Shown: positions 1-9,919, counted from the first letter of the stretch. The stretch is DNA of 64,000 nucleotides from Thermoguttaceae bacterium (GCA_029975295.1 JARKPK010000086.1:1-64000); one strand, 5' to 3'. Numbers and translations: made by a program. The notes: generated from the sequence alone by a model not told the origin.

Positions 1-2
1 CC

Positions 3-164
3 ATCGAACGGGTGTGGTGGCATCTCCACGAAACAATCACTCGCAACCACCGCTGCCGCACGCTCGATGAACTGCTGAGGGAAATCTACCAGTGGGCCGC
101 CGCCCAACACACGTTCTACGAGCAAACTCACAGCTTTCGTACCATGTACAAACTCGCCAGCTAG
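3..164 (+). mobile_element. IS630-type transposase, C-terminal fragment (cut by window edge)
   Basis: The frame is open from the window edge to the TAG at 162-164 and encodes the last 53 residues of a transposase. The stretch IERVWWHLHETITRNHRC, followed by a helical LDELLREIYQW segment, matches the C-terminal end of IS630-family DDE transposases, just after the catalytic Glu region (family knowledge). The rest lies outside the window, so I cannot tell whether the element is intact. No terminal inverted repeat or target duplication can be assigned, although an imperfect hairpin lies 200 bases downstream and a tRNA gene 340 bases downstream. Confidence 0.8.
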
Positions 165-573
<409 letters not shown>

Positions 574-760
574 AACGGCCTATTATCCCGCTGTCGGCGG
601 CGCTGTTTGAATGGCAACCGCGACGCTTGCACGTTGATGAATAGGCTCGCGTTTACTAGACATAGGATAAGATGCCGTCGCCTGTTTTGCAATGCCCTGC
701 CGATGCCGACAATTACCTTGCGTTTCGGAGGTGGGGCGGCATTATCGTGCGGCCGTTGCC

Positions 761-848
761 GTGTTGCCGGCACAAGTCGGGTATCGTGGTTCCAGCAAGT
801 GTCAGGTATCGTGTTGACGCCACAAAAAAAGGTACTGTGTTGCCGGCA
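761..848. repeat. Degenerate ~25-bp tandem repeat, about 3.5 copies
   Basis: Consecutive units begin at 761, 786, 811 and 837. Each starts with GTG(T/G)TG/TC followed by CCGGCA-like sequence, and the first three end in GGTA(T/C). Units 1 and 2 are 25 bases, unit 3 is 26 bases and unit 4 is a partial GTGTTGCCGGCA. Units 1 and 4 share their first 12 bases exactly. Function unknown. Confidence 0.55.
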
Positions 849-1220
849 TGAGCCAACAGCGGCCCAAGAGCAAGATTTCGGCGAATCGGGGGCCGCAGCG
901 GTCGCCACGGCGCCCGTCGAACGCGGTTGGCGCCCTGGGGGCCATCGGTCTCTTTGATCCGCCGCGCAGTGTTCTTCTCAGAGCTTGGCCGAACTCGGTT
1001 GGCGCTCGGGCGGTCGTCTTCTCGCGCGAAGCGACGTCGGATTTCGCTTCGCCTCTCCCGGAAGATGGTGGGCAATTCATTGGCAGCAAGCCGCTTTGGC
1101 CCGGTCGAACCATCCCGCGTGCTGCCGCGTCGCAAACGGGCGGGGCGAAGACTGCCCGATGGCCGACGGCAGATGCGAGTCGGCGTTGAAGGACGCCGAA
1201 GCGATCGCTGACCCTAGGCC

Positions 1221-1314
1221 GCCCGTTGAAAAACAAAATGCTTGCACAAGCCCTTGTGGGCAAAATAGTCTGCAACCGGTACCAAGTGTGCTTGCAAATA
1301 CTATTTCAACGGGC
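1221..1314. repeat. 94-bp element with 11-bp terminal inverted repeats
   Basis: Bases 1221-1231 (GCCCGTTGAAA) are the exact reverse complement of 1304-1314 (TTTCAACGGGC). Further inside, CTTGCAC (left) and GTGCTTGCA (right) add weaker symmetry, and an internal CACAAGCCCTTGTG hairpin is present. This is the shape of a miniature non-autonomous element or structured intergenic repeat, but no flanking target duplication is visible. Confidence 0.45.
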
Positions 1315-1449
1315 TGCTCGGGAAAGAATCGCAGGGGTGTGTCGCCGGGTGTTGATCGAAACCGGCGCGCTCTGGCGTAGATTATCCGCTTGTCTTGCTT
1401 GAAGGTGGCCGGCTCAGTCCGTCTTTCGTGCGAAGGGACAACCGGGGCG

Positions 1450-2778
1450 TTACTCGGCCCTGCGGATGACAGCGGCGCTGGACAAGCCTTGCGGGGTGAC
1501 ATTGATGTTGATGAAGCAATCGCCCGGTGGAACCCCTTCGTCCACAACCGGATGGACCGGGCAATTGGGGTCGGGCGTTTGATAGTTAAGCACTCGGAAC
1601 AACCGGTTGTTCTTCAGGGCTAGCAGGCTAGCAACGATCTCCACCAAACCGCCGGCCGCGCCCAAACTGCCGCAGTAGCTTTTCACGGCGACGACGGGAA
1701 CATCTCGGTTTGCGGCCGAAAAAACGCCATTGATGGCTTGGGCTTCCTCTTGATCGCAAAGCTGGGTGCCCAGGCCGTGTGCGTTGACGTGCCCGATCGC
1801 CGCGGGTGTCAGTTGGCAGCGTTGAAGGGCCAAGGCCATCGCGTTTTGCAGGCCTTTGCGCCGGTCGGCCCGCATTTGCGCGCCGGTGGACGCCACCACG
1901 GCCCCGCCGAGCAGTTCGCCGTAGATCACAGCGCCCCGCTTCCGGGCGATTTCCTCGTCTTCGAGCACGACGGCAGCGGCGCCCTCGCCCAGCACGGTTC
2001 CGCGACGGTTCAGATCGAAGGGGCGGATCGACTCGGCCGGCGAGTCGTTCAGGTCGGAGAGTTGCTCTTGCTGAATCGAGTGAACGAACTGAAGGGGGTT
2101 GAGTCGGCTGCCCGTGGCTCCGACCACCATTGCGTCGGCAGCGCCGCGTTGGATGACATGGAACGCTTCGACCAAGGCCGCGTTGCCGCCGGCTTCGCGA
2201 AGGGTCAGCGAGTTGTTGGGGCCGCGCAGGTCGTTGTATATCGCCAGATGCGCGGCAGGCATGTTGGGCAGGTAGCGAAGGAGCCACAGAGGGTTCATCC
2301 GCGGCATTCCGTCGGCGGCCCAGCGATCGAAGACGAATCGGCCCGACTCGTCGAGGCAGGCGGCGATCGAGTCGGTGAAGTCGTCGGGCATGGTGATCAT
2401 GAAATCGGCGTTGTACTCGACGCCGATTCGCTCGGGAGCAACCGCTTGCGCATCGAGTCTGGCGTCGCCGAGGGCCAACTGCCCGGCCGCCAAACCCATT
2501 TGACATTCGCGGCTCATCATCTTGAGAGCCTTGCGAATCGCCTTTTTTCGGTCTTTTTCCAGGGGGCCGAAACTGTCGATGTCGTCGGTGGCGAATTGAC
2601 GGGCTTCGGCGGCAATCCGAATCGGCAGGCCGTCAACCGGGACCGACCGGATGGTGTCGATCGCCGACCTTCCGTTTGCGAGCGCATCCCACACGTCGGC
2701 CGTTGAATTGCCCAACGGCGAAACCACGCCGACTCCCGTGATCACCACGCGCCGCTTTGGCAGTTGCCCTATCGCCAT
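1450..2778 (-). CDS. Beta-ketoacyl-ACP synthase-like protein lacking the catalytic Cys (KAS/chain-length-factor type)
   Basis: A 442-residue thiolase-fold protein of the FabF/KAS II family: N-terminal RRVVITGVGVVSPLGN, central RPFDLNRRGTVLGEGAAAVVLED and C-terminal NITPQG-like tail. Start chosen at the ATG giving MAIGQLPKRR, 20 codons inside the longest frame, because the family begins there. In active KAS II the nucleophile sits in a SIATACTSG-type motif; here the aligned stretch SLTLREAGG has Glu (about residue 195). The first active His is kept (VNAHGLGT, His334). The second, in KSxxGH, is missing (KSYCGSLGAAGG). Two of three catalytic residues are therefore gone, as in chain-length factors, where the Cys is usually Gln. 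It is probably a non-condensing partner or regulatory subunit; that role is inference. It lies downstream of alaS on the same strand. Confidence 0.85.
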   Translation of the reverse strand: MAIGQLPKRRVVITGVGVVSPLGNSTADVWDALANGRSAIDTIRSVPVDGLPIRIAAEARQFATDDIDSFGPLEKDRKKAIRKALKMMSRECQMGLAAGQLALGDARLDAQAVAPERIGVEYNADFMITMPDDFTDSIAACLDESGRFVFDRWAADGMPRMNPLWLLRYLPNMPAAHLAIYNDLRGPNNSLTLREAGGNAALVEAFHVIQRGAADAMVVGATGSRLNPLQFVHSIQQEQLSDLNDSPAESIRPFDLNRRGTVLGEGAAAVVLEDEEIARKRGAVIYGELLGGAVVASTGAQMRADRRKGLQNAMALALQRCQLTPAAIGHVNAHGLGTQLCDQEEAQAINGVFSAANRDVPVVAVKSYCGSLGAAGGLVEIVASLLALKNNRLFRVLNYQTPDPNCPVHPVVDEGVPPGDCFININVTPQGLSSAAVIRRAE

Positions 2779-3089
2779 ATCACTCGTTCTCGTCCAACGA
2801 ATCGGGGTGCGGGCTGCGAAGAACATGCCCGTTTGCAATCACCCCAAAATTCCCGTATCCCCTTCGGTTGAACTCGTTCTCTGTGCGTAGCGTTCCATCG
2901 AACATTACGGTGCCATCGCGACGCAAGATACGAACTGATTCATTGTAATTCCGCCGCGCGGCGCCGTCGATAGTCGGCCGAAGGCCTCACAGCGATCGCA
3001 CTCAAGACGGACGGAGGCTTGGTCGTCTCTATCAAATTAGTCGGCAGGTTTGTTCCGCTTACAGTGGCTTTGCGTATTGCGTGAACCTG
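2779..3089. other. 311-bp gap between the KAS-like gene and alaS
   Basis: No coding sequence, RNA or terminator recognised. Both flanking genes are on the minus strand, so this is the spacer of a possible alaS-KAS transcription unit. Confidence 0.4.
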
Positions 3090-5711
3090 TCAGGATTCGA
3101 GGCTTTTCCGAATGGCGCTGCGAGCAACGTCGAGGGCCTCGCCGAGTTTCTCCGGCGTCTTGCCGCCGGCCTGGGCCATGTCGGGCCGCCCACCGCCACT
3201 GCCGCCCACCACGGCTGCGGCCGACTTGACCCAATCCACCGCACTGAGTTTCATCGCGGTCAATTCGTCGCTCAGTCCGGCCAGCAGCGTCAGTTTTGTT
3301 CCCTCTTCGTCGCGGCAGGCGAGCATGGCTGCCAGCGGCGGCGATTTTCGCCGCAATTGGTCGATCAATTGCCGCAATTCAGCCGGGCCGGTTGGCGGAA
3401 GTTCGGCCACAACAACGTTTACGCCACCGATCTTTTCCGCGCCGGCCAGCAGCGACTCAACGCTCACCGACGATACCTTGCCGCCGGCAGCCGCCTGCTT
3501 TTTCAATAGGCGAAGCTCCTTCTGAAGCCCCTCGATTCGCGCGGCGGCTTCGTCAACGGGCGAACGGAGCAACGCGGCAATCTCGGACAAAACAGAATGC
3601 TCGCGGCGCGCCTGGCGGACGGCGGCCAAGCCGGTCAGGGCCGTGATCCGGCGGGTGCCGGCTGCAACGCTTTCCTCGGCGACGATCTTGAAGCAACCGA
3701 CCTCGGCCGTGTTGTTCAAGTGGGTGCCGCCGCACAGTTCTTTGCTGTATTCCCCCATCGTGACTAGGCGGACGGTGTCGGGGTACTTCTCTCCGAAGAG
3801 CATCATCGCGCCGCAGCGGCGGGCGTCGGCAAGCGGCATATTGGCCCAGGTGACCGCATCGCCCGAAAGGATCAACGCGTTGACCTCTTCTTCGATCCTC
3901 GCCAGTTGCTCGGGGGTGAGCGCCGCATTGTGCGCGAAATCGAAACGAAGCCAGTCGTCGTCCACCTTCGAACCTTGTTGGACGGCGTGTTCGCCCAGAT
4001 GCTTTCTCAGTGCGTAATGGAGCAAATGCGTGGCCGAATGCGCGCGGCGGATGCCCTGCCGCCGAGCGCGATTGACCTGGGCCGTGACCGTCTCTTCGAG
4101 CGTAATTTTGCCTGCGCGCAGATGGCCGCGATGCAAAACGAGGTCGCCGTCGATTTGCGTGTCGATCACTTCGAACCGCATGTCGCCATCGACCAGCGCG
4201 CCGGTGTCGCCGACTTGGCCGCCCTTTTCGCCATAGAACGGCGTTTTGTCGAGCACGACGACCACCGGCTGATCTTGGCCGATCTCTTCCAGTTGATCGC
4301 ACAGGCGGTTCTTGGCGACAATGCCGACCACGCGAGCGCCTTCGAGGTCCGTGGCGTCGTACCCGACGAATTGGGTGGCATGAACGACGCGCTTGAGCGA
4401 TTCGATCGGGCCGGTCTTGAAGACATCGACCACCTGGCCGGCGCCCGACTCTTTGGCATGCCGCGCCATCTCGTCGTGGAAGCCGGTCCAGTCGAACGTG
4501 AGGTTGTGTTCGGCGGCAATGCTTTCGAACAGTTCGGGCGGGAAACCGTAGGTCTGGTACATATCGGCGGCTTCCGCCCCGGAAATCACTCCGCGGTGCT
4601 GGCGCTTCATTTCGGCGAAAAGCGACTCGATTCGATTCAACCCCAAGTCGAGATTTCCGAGGAAGTGCTCTTCTTCCGATTTGACGACCTCTTGCACGCG
4701 CGCCACCGTTTCTTGCAGTTCCGGGTAGGGCGTTTTCATCAGGTCGGCAACGATCGGGACAAGCTGAAACAGCGCCGGACGGCGCACGCCCATTTGATGT
4801 CCATCAAGCACGGCGCGGCGCAATAAGCGGCGGATGACGTAGCCTTGTTTTTTCGGTCCGGGCCGAACGTCCTCGTGAATGGCCAGCGTGCAGGCGCGAA
4901 TGTGGTCGGCAATGCGGCGCATGCGGCGTCCGTTTTCATCGCCCGGGTTATAGCGAATGCCGCACGCTTCGCCGGCGGCCTCGACCAGCGGCCGGAGGAT
5001 ATCGATATGGAAGTTCGAATCGACGCCTTGCAACGCCGCCGCGGTGCGCTCTAAACCCATGCCCGTGTCGATATTCTTGCTGGGCAACGGCCGCAGATTG
5101 TTCGGCGGCGCGCCGACGCGATTGAACTGAGTGAAGACCAAGTTCCAAATTTCGACCGATCCGAAATCGGTGTGGTAGTAGATTTCGCTGCACGGGCCGC
5201 AAACGCCGTCGGGCCCTTGCGAGGGCGCGCTGGCCGGCCAGAAGTTTTCGTCTTCGCCGAGGCGCTGGATTTTTTCGGGCGGAAGCTTGATATCGCGTTG
5301 CCAGATGTCGGCCGCCTCGTCGTCGTCGAGGTAAACGGTAACGGAAAGCCGCTGGGGATCGAGCCCGAGCCATTTCTTGCTGGTAAGAAATTCCCAGGCC
5401 CAGTTGATCGCTTCGCGTTTGAAATAGTCGCCGAAACTGAAATTGCCGAGCATTTCGAAGAACGTATGATGATACGCGGTTCGGCCGACGTTCTCGATGT
5501 CGCCCGTGCGGAGGCATTTCTGGCAGGTGGTTGCCCGGGTGAACTCCAGCTTGCATCGACCGAGAAAATGGTCCTTAAACTGGTTCATGCCCGCTGGCGT
5601 GAAAAGAACCGAGGGATCCCAGCGGGGCACCAACACATCGCTGGGCCGGCGCACACACCCTTTTTGCTCGAAGAACGCCAGGTATTTTTCGCGCAGTTCA
5701 TCCGTTTTCAT
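3090..5711 (-). CDS. alaS: Alanyl-tRNA synthetase
   Basis: Charges tRNA-Ala with alanine in the cytoplasm. At 873 residues it has the normal bacterial length. The class II catalytic core opens with LREKYLAFFEQKGC and contains FTPAGMNQFKDHFLG (motif 1/2 region). The editing domain has the zinc/hydrolysis signature HSATHLLHYAL with the later CGGTHLNNTAEVG. A coiled region near residues 715-750 precedes the C-Ala domain, which carries the Gly-rich VVGGSGGGRPDMAQAGG near the C-terminus. The ATG at 5711 gives the usual family N-terminus. No T-box-like leader was recognised upstream. The KAS-like gene follows on the same strand. Confidence 0.98.
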   Translation of the reverse strand: MKTDELREKYLAFFEQKGCVRRPSDVLVPRWDPSVLFTPAGMNQFKDHFLGRCKLEFTRATTCQKCLRTGDIENVGRTAYHHTFFEMLGNFSFGDYFKREAINWAWEFLTSKKWLGLDPQRLSVTVYLDDDEAADIWQRDIKLPPEKIQRLGEDENFWPASAPSQGPDGVCGPCSEIYYHTDFGSVEIWNLVFTQFNRVGAPPNNLRPLPSKNIDTGMGLERTAAALQGVDSNFHIDILRPLVEAAGEACGIRYNPGDENGRRMRRIADHIRACTLAIHEDVRPGPKKQGYVIRRLLRRAVLDGHQMGVRRPALFQLVPIVADLMKTPYPELQETVARVQEVVKSEEEHFLGNLDLGLNRIESLFAEMKRQHRGVISGAEAADMYQTYGFPPELFESIAAEHNLTFDWTGFHDEMARHAKESGAGQVVDVFKTGPIESLKRVVHATQFVGYDATDLEGARVVGIVAKNRLCDQLEEIGQDQPVVVVLDKTPFYGEKGGQVGDTGALVDGDMRFEVIDTQIDGDLVLHRGHLRAGKITLEETVTAQVNRARRQGIRRAHSATHLLHYALRKHLGEHAVQQGSKVDDDWLRFDFAHNAALTPEQLARIEEEVNALILSGDAVTWANMPLADARRCGAMMLFGEKYPDTVRLVTMGEYSKELCGGTHLNNTAEVGCFKIVAEESVAAGTRRITALTGLAAVRQARREHSVLSEIAALLRSPVDEAAARIEGLQKELRLLKKQAAAGGKVSSVSVESLLAGAEKIGGVNVVVAELPPTGPAELRQLIDQLRRKSPPLAAMLACRDEEGTKLTLLAGLSDELTAMKLSAVDWVKSAAAVVGGSGGGRPDMAQAGGKTPEKLGEALDVARSAIRKSLES

Positions 5712-6393
5712 GGGGGAGCACGATCCGTTGCGTAAGTATTATTGGGCAAACATCTTAGCGGCATTCGCGGCAAGTCGCTGCCCGCCGGCTGCCGCAGTCC
5801 GCCGGGGCATAGCCGCCAGGGCATGGCCGGTTCGGTTCGCAGGGCCGATCCGCATCCGCACAGAAGCGGTAAGACCCTATAGGATAACGCCTTTCCCGAG
5901 TTGGGAAAAGGCGGGCGGCCGCGGCCGCGCGAGATCGCCAATTTGCCAAGCTTGACGATTCCCGCGGGTTCGTCCCAAGGGCTAGTTCGGCGTGGGGGCT
6001 GGCGCGTTGCCAAGCGAGATCACCAGTTCGCTCCGTTTTTTGCCGCGGCATCGCACCCGGGGCATGCTGCTTGCGGGGCAGGTCGGCAGGTGCCGTTTGG
6101 CGGTGGCTTGGCGCGGAATCAGGCAGCGCGCGGCCGCCGACCGGCGGGGTGGCTATCGGTGGAGCAATCGACAAGATCAAGCTGAGATGTCCGCGGCAAG
6201 TGCCGCTTGGAACCCGAGTGCGGGCAGACGCAGACTGCCGTGGGCCGACCGAATTCGCTCTTGTGTGTTGGGTTGCGTTGGCTCGCCTGCGCGGGGGCGC
6301 TCGGCCGTGAGCTGGCCAATTACGTGCCGGCCGAAGCCGTGCGATAATTCGGTTTGTCCCTCCGGCCTTTGAGACTTGGTTTGGGCTGCGTCA
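5712..6393. other. Divergent intergenic region alaS / radical SAM gene
   Basis: About 680 bases with no convincing gene. A bulged hairpin (CGCCTTTCCC ... GGGAAAAGGCG, about 5888-5912) is present without a T-run. I searched by eye for a short precursor peptide for the downstream maturase and found no frame with a recognisable leader. Confidence 0.4.
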
Positions 6394-8271
6394 ATGAGTC
6401 GCTCGGGCAAGACTTTGCTGGTTAACATGCCGTTCGGTCAGGTGCGCTGGCCGAATTTGGGCTTGAGCCTGCTGAAGGCCCAGTTGGTGCGGCGGTCGGT
6501 GTCGTGCGAGATTGCGTATCTGAACTTCGACTTCGCCGAGGCCGTTGGGCTGGATCTCTACACATGGGTGGCCGACCGTTTCGCCTTCGTGCTCGGCGGC
6601 GAACGCTTGTTCGCCCGGAGTCTGTTCGGGCAACAGTTGCCTTCGGACGACCGCTACTGGCACGACGTGCTGCTTCCGGGCGATCGGCAGCTCACCGAGG
6701 CGGATCGCCGCGATTTCGAGGGGATGGGCCAGTTCGTTGAGCCATTCTTGAACCGCTGCATGGCAGCCTACGACTGGGCACAGTATGCCGTTGTGGGATT
6801 CGCCACGAACTTTCAACAAACCCTGGCCTCGCTGTGCTTGGCTCGGTGGATCAAGATGGCCAGCCCGGGCACGACCATCGTCTTTGGCGGCGCGGCGTGC
6901 GAAGGGCCGATGGGCGTAGAACTCTTGCGCCGTTTTCCGTGGCTCGACTACGTCTTTCTCGGCGAGGCCGACGAGTCGTTTCCGCAGTTCGTCGATGACT
7001 TGCTTGCGGACCGCGTTCCGCAAGGCGGCGCCGGGCTGCTGGGCCGGGCCTCGTTGCCGCCCGAGGGGGCGCCGTGCGCGAACTCCACGGCGTTGTCTTG
7101 CGTCGCGGCCGGCCGCTTTGTGGATCTCAATGCGTTGCCCGATCCGGATTTCGACGACTATTTCGCCCGGTGGAGCCGCAGTCCCGCAAAAGCGGCCATT
7201 GAGCCGCTGCTCTATTTCGAGACCTCGCGGGGATGTTGGTGGGGCCAGAAACGGCATTGCGCGTTTTGCGGGCTCAACGGCAGCCGTTTAGCGTTCCGCA
7301 GCAAAGAGCCGCAACGGGCGTTCGACGAGCTCCGGCGGTTGGTGCAGCGCTACGGAGTCAGTCGCGCGTGTTCGGCCGACAACAACTTCGATCCGCGCTA
7401 CTACGACACCTTGCTGCCCTTGCTGGCCGAGGCCGACTTTCCCGTGGCCTTCGTGTACGAGATGAAAACCCATTTGCGACGGGAGCAGGCGGACGCTTTG
7501 CTTCGGGCGGGTTTAGGCGCGGCGCAACTGGGCATTGAAACCTTCAGCACCCCGATCCTCAAGCTGATCGGCAAAGGAGCGACGGCCGTTCACAATGTTC
7601 AGGCGCTGAAGTGGTTTACGGAGGCCGGGATCGAGGTGAAATGGAATCTCCTCTACGGCTTCCCGCTGGAGCCGCCCGAGGAGTACGCCGCCCTGGCGAG
7701 ATTGCTGCCGGCCCTGTTCCACTTGGCGCCGCCGCTGGCCGTGGGCCGGGTGCGGATGGACCGTTTCTCGCCTTATCATGAGCGCCCGGCCGATTTCGGC
7801 TTGGTGCGCCCGCGACCGCACCGAGCCTTCGGCTACGTGTACCCCTTCGATGCCCGATCGCTGGCTGAACTGGCTTACTATCACGAGTTTGATTTTGCCG
7901 ACGGGCGCGATCCGTGGCAGTATGCCGCGCCCGTCGTGAAGCTGGTTGAGCAATGGCAAGAGAATGCGGGGCAGACGACGTTGAACTACTTCGATCGGTC
8001 GGACGGCGTGTTGATTCTGACAGACACGCGGCCGGTTGCCCGCCAGTTCCAGTCGCGCATGACGGGCGCAGAACGCGACCTGTATCTTTTTGCAGACACG
8101 GGCCGAAGCTTCGAGGAATTGACGCATCGAGCTCGGCAATGTCCCGACGCCTCGTTGACCCAAGCCGATCGACTGGCCGCCGCGTTGGAGCGATGGACCG
8201 AGAACCAATGGGCGGTTCGCCTCGACGATCGTTGGCTCAGCTTGGCCACCCGCGCCGCGGCTAGCGAGTGA
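6394..8271 (+). CDS. B12-binding-like radical SAM protein, RiPP-maturation C-methyltransferase family
   Basis: A 625-residue protein. The N-terminal ~200 residues (LLVNMPFGQVRWPNLGLSLL, then a GGAACEGPMG and FLGEADESFP region) form a cobalamin-binding-like domain. The radical SAM core follows, with the cluster motif GCWWGQKRHCAFCGLNG: Cys at about 281, 289 and 292, spaced CX7CX2C. That spacing, the LDLY segment and the FARSLFG segment after it are typical of the family named for RiPP maturation (TIGR03975, known as rSAM_ocin_1). Start chosen at the ATG giving MSRSGKTLLV; a TTG 18 bases upstream is possible. The predicted reaction is cobalamin-dependent radical methylation of a peptide substrate. 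No precursor peptide, protease or exporter lies beside it. Family assignment is firm; substrate unknown. Confidence 0.85.
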   Translation: MSRSGKTLLVNMPFGQVRWPNLGLSLLKAQLVRRSVSCEIAYLNFDFAEAVGLDLYTWVADRFAFVLGGERLFARSLFGQQLPSDDRYWHDVLLPGDRQLTEADRRDFEGMGQFVEPFLNRCMAAYDWAQYAVVGFATNFQQTLASLCLARWIKMASPGTTIVFGGAACEGPMGVELLRRFPWLDYVFLGEADESFPQFVDDLLADRVPQGGAGLLGRASLPPEGAPCANSTALSCVAAGRFVDLNALPDPDFDDYFARWSRSPAKAAIEPLLYFETSRGCWWGQKRHCAFCGLNGSRLAFRSKEPQRAFDELRRLVQRYGVSRACSADNNFDPRYYDTLLPLLAEADFPVAFVYEMKTHLRREQADALLRAGLGAAQLGIETFSTPILKLIGKGATAVHNVQALKWFTEAGIEVKWNLLYGFPLEPPEEYAALARLLPALFHLAPPLAVGRVRMDRFSPYHERPADFGLVRPRPHRAFGYVYPFDARSLAELAYYHEFDFADGRDPWQYAAPVVKLVEQWQENAGQTTLNYFDRSDGVLILTDTRPVARQFQSRMTGAERDLYLFADTGRSFEELTHRARQCPDASLTQADRLAAALERWTENQWAVRLDDRWLSLATRAAASE

Positions 8272-8545
8272 TGGGCCGAAGCATAACGCACTGCGCGACA
8301 CGCCCGCCGACTTCAGGCCGGTCCATGCAATGCGAAGACGAGCGAGCGGTTGCCTCCGCTTGCCCGACGATCAAGTCTTGGCGGGCGATTCCCGACGAGC
8401 ACAGCCGGACGATCAATGCTTAGCGAAAAATGCTTGCGATTACGATTGCGCCTCGGAACGGCAATGTTGCACGGCCGACCCACGGGCGGCGGGGTCTTTT
8501 CGGCCCAGGGGAACCCTGCCGGCGTCGCCGGGCGCGCCAATGGCG

Positions 8546-9919
8546 TCAGAACAGCCAGAAGTGCGCGATCGAGAAGTAGATCACGATGCCGGTGACATCG
8601 ACGAATGTGGCCACAAATGGGCTCGAAGCGAAGCCCGGATCGAATCCCAAGCGGTGAAACACCAGCGGCAGCATCGAGCCGATCAACGTGCCCCATAGGC
8701 AGATCATGGCCACGGACTGCGAAATGGTGATGGCCAACAACCAACGGCTGGTGTCGTCGCCCAAGATGTGTTGCGGGGTGAGCGCGGCGCGAACGAATGC
8801 GATGGCGCCCAGCGTTGCTCCGAGGGCGAGCCCCATAAGGATTTCGTGTTTGAGAACTCTCCACCAGTCGTGGCGCGTAACTTGGCCCAGCGCAATAGCC
8901 CGAGTGATGAGGGTGGCCGCTTGCGAGCCTGAGTTTCCGCCGGTGGAGATGCACAGGGGGACGAAAAGAGCCAAGGCCACGATGGCGGCGATGGCGTGCT
9001 CGAATCGGGCCAAGGCAGTGAACGTGAATAGCTCGGCCAAGAACAGCAACGCCAGCCAGCCGGCCCGTTTTCGCCAAAGCGTGAGGAATGGGCTTTCCAA
9101 GTAGCTGTCGACCAGCGGCGCGACACCGCCCATGCGGTGGATGTCTTCGGTCGCTTCGTCAACGACCATGTCGATCACGTCGTCGTGCGTGATGATTCCG
9201 ACGAGCCGCTGTTGATCGTCCACCACGGGAATGGCCAGCAGGTTGTAACGCGCCACCTTTTGCGCCACGCTGGTGATCGGCTCGTTGACATGCACTGTGA
9301 CGAGGTCGCGTTCCATCAACTCGGCCACCGGCGTATCCGGCCGGCCAATCGACGAAACCAACTGCCGGGCCGAAACCAGCCCGCGCAGATGGTCCTCGTC
9401 ATCCACCACATACAAGTAATAGATCGTTTCCAGATTCTCTGCCTGCTTGGCGATTTCCGTCAGCGCCTGGCTCACAGTCAGGGTTTCGCCGAGTCGGGCG
9501 AATTCGGTGGTCATCTCTGCGCCGGCCGTTCCTTCGGCGTAGGCGCTGAGCCGCTGAATGTCGCGGCGTTCGGCCGTGGGCACCAAGGGCAGAATCTCAG
9601 CGACGATTCGATCGTCCACCTCGTTGAGGAAGTCCACGCGATCGTCCGAAGGCAGTGCACCAATCAGCTCGGCGATTTCGTTGCGCGGGGCCGTTTCGAT
9701 AATCTCGATTTGCTTCGAGGCATCGAAGTAGCGGAAGATCTCGGCTCGCACCGGCAATTCGGCGTGCCGGAGCACAGCCCAAGCCTCCGCCGGCGTCAGG
9801 CCCTCCATAAACTCCGCCGCGCGCGCCGGGTGGATGGCCGTGCAGAACTCTTGCAGCTCGGCCGAATTGTTTTCGGCCAGCATTTCGCGCAGTTCGGGCA
9901 GATAGAGCGTATTGGTCAT
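8546..9919 (-). CDS. mgtE: Magnesium transporter MgtE
   Basis: A 457-residue Mg2+ channel of the inner membrane. Domain order is that of the family: a cytoplasmic N domain of superhelical repeats (about 1-135: ELREMLAENNSAELQEF ... IIETAPRNEIAELIGALPSDD), two CBS domains (about 140-260: MERDLVTVHVNEPI, HDDVIDMVVDEATED) that gate the pore in response to Mg2+, then five membrane helices from about residue 285 (LTLWRKRAGWLALLFLAELF onward). The membrane part has the conserved GGNSGSQAATLITRAIALG that lines the pore. The ATG at 9919 fits the family start. No M-box-like riboswitch was recognised in the 400 bases upstream. The gene converges with the radical SAM gene. Confidence 0.96.
   Translation of the reverse strand: MTNTLYLPELREMLAENNSAELQEFCTAIHPARAAEFMEGLTPAEAWAVLRHAELPVRAEIFRYFDASKQIEIIETAPRNEIAELIGALPSDDRVDFLNEVDDRIVAEILPLVPTAERRDIQRLSAYAEGTAGAEMTTEFARLGETLTVSQALTEIAKQAENLETIYYLYVVDDEDHLRGLVSARQLVSSIGRPDTPVAELMERDLVTVHVNEPITSVAQKVARYNLLAIPVVDDQQRLVGIITHDDVIDMVVDEATEDIHRMGGVAPLVDSYLESPFLTLWRKRAGWLALLFLAELFTFTALARFEHAIAAIVALALFVPLCISTGGNSGSQAATLITRAIALGQVTRHDWWRVLKHEILMGLALGATLGAIAFVRAALTPQHILGDDTSRWLLAITISQSVAMICLWGTLIGSMLPLVFHRLGFDPGFASSPFVATFVDVTGIVIYFSIAHFWLF

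Larger units (their letters stand above)
574..1449. other. 876-bp interval without a credible gene
   Basis: Open frames occur on both strands but show the Arg/Pro/Ala-rich composition expected of spurious frames in GC-rich DNA, and none looks like a known family. The interval contains a degenerate 25-bp tandem repeat (761-848) and a 94-bp element bounded by an 11-bp inverted repeat (1221-1314). Confidence 0.5.

Noticed and set aside
5712-5900. T-box leader for alaS
   Set aside because: No T-box consensus or specifier-loop-like structure on the minus strand upstream of alaS.
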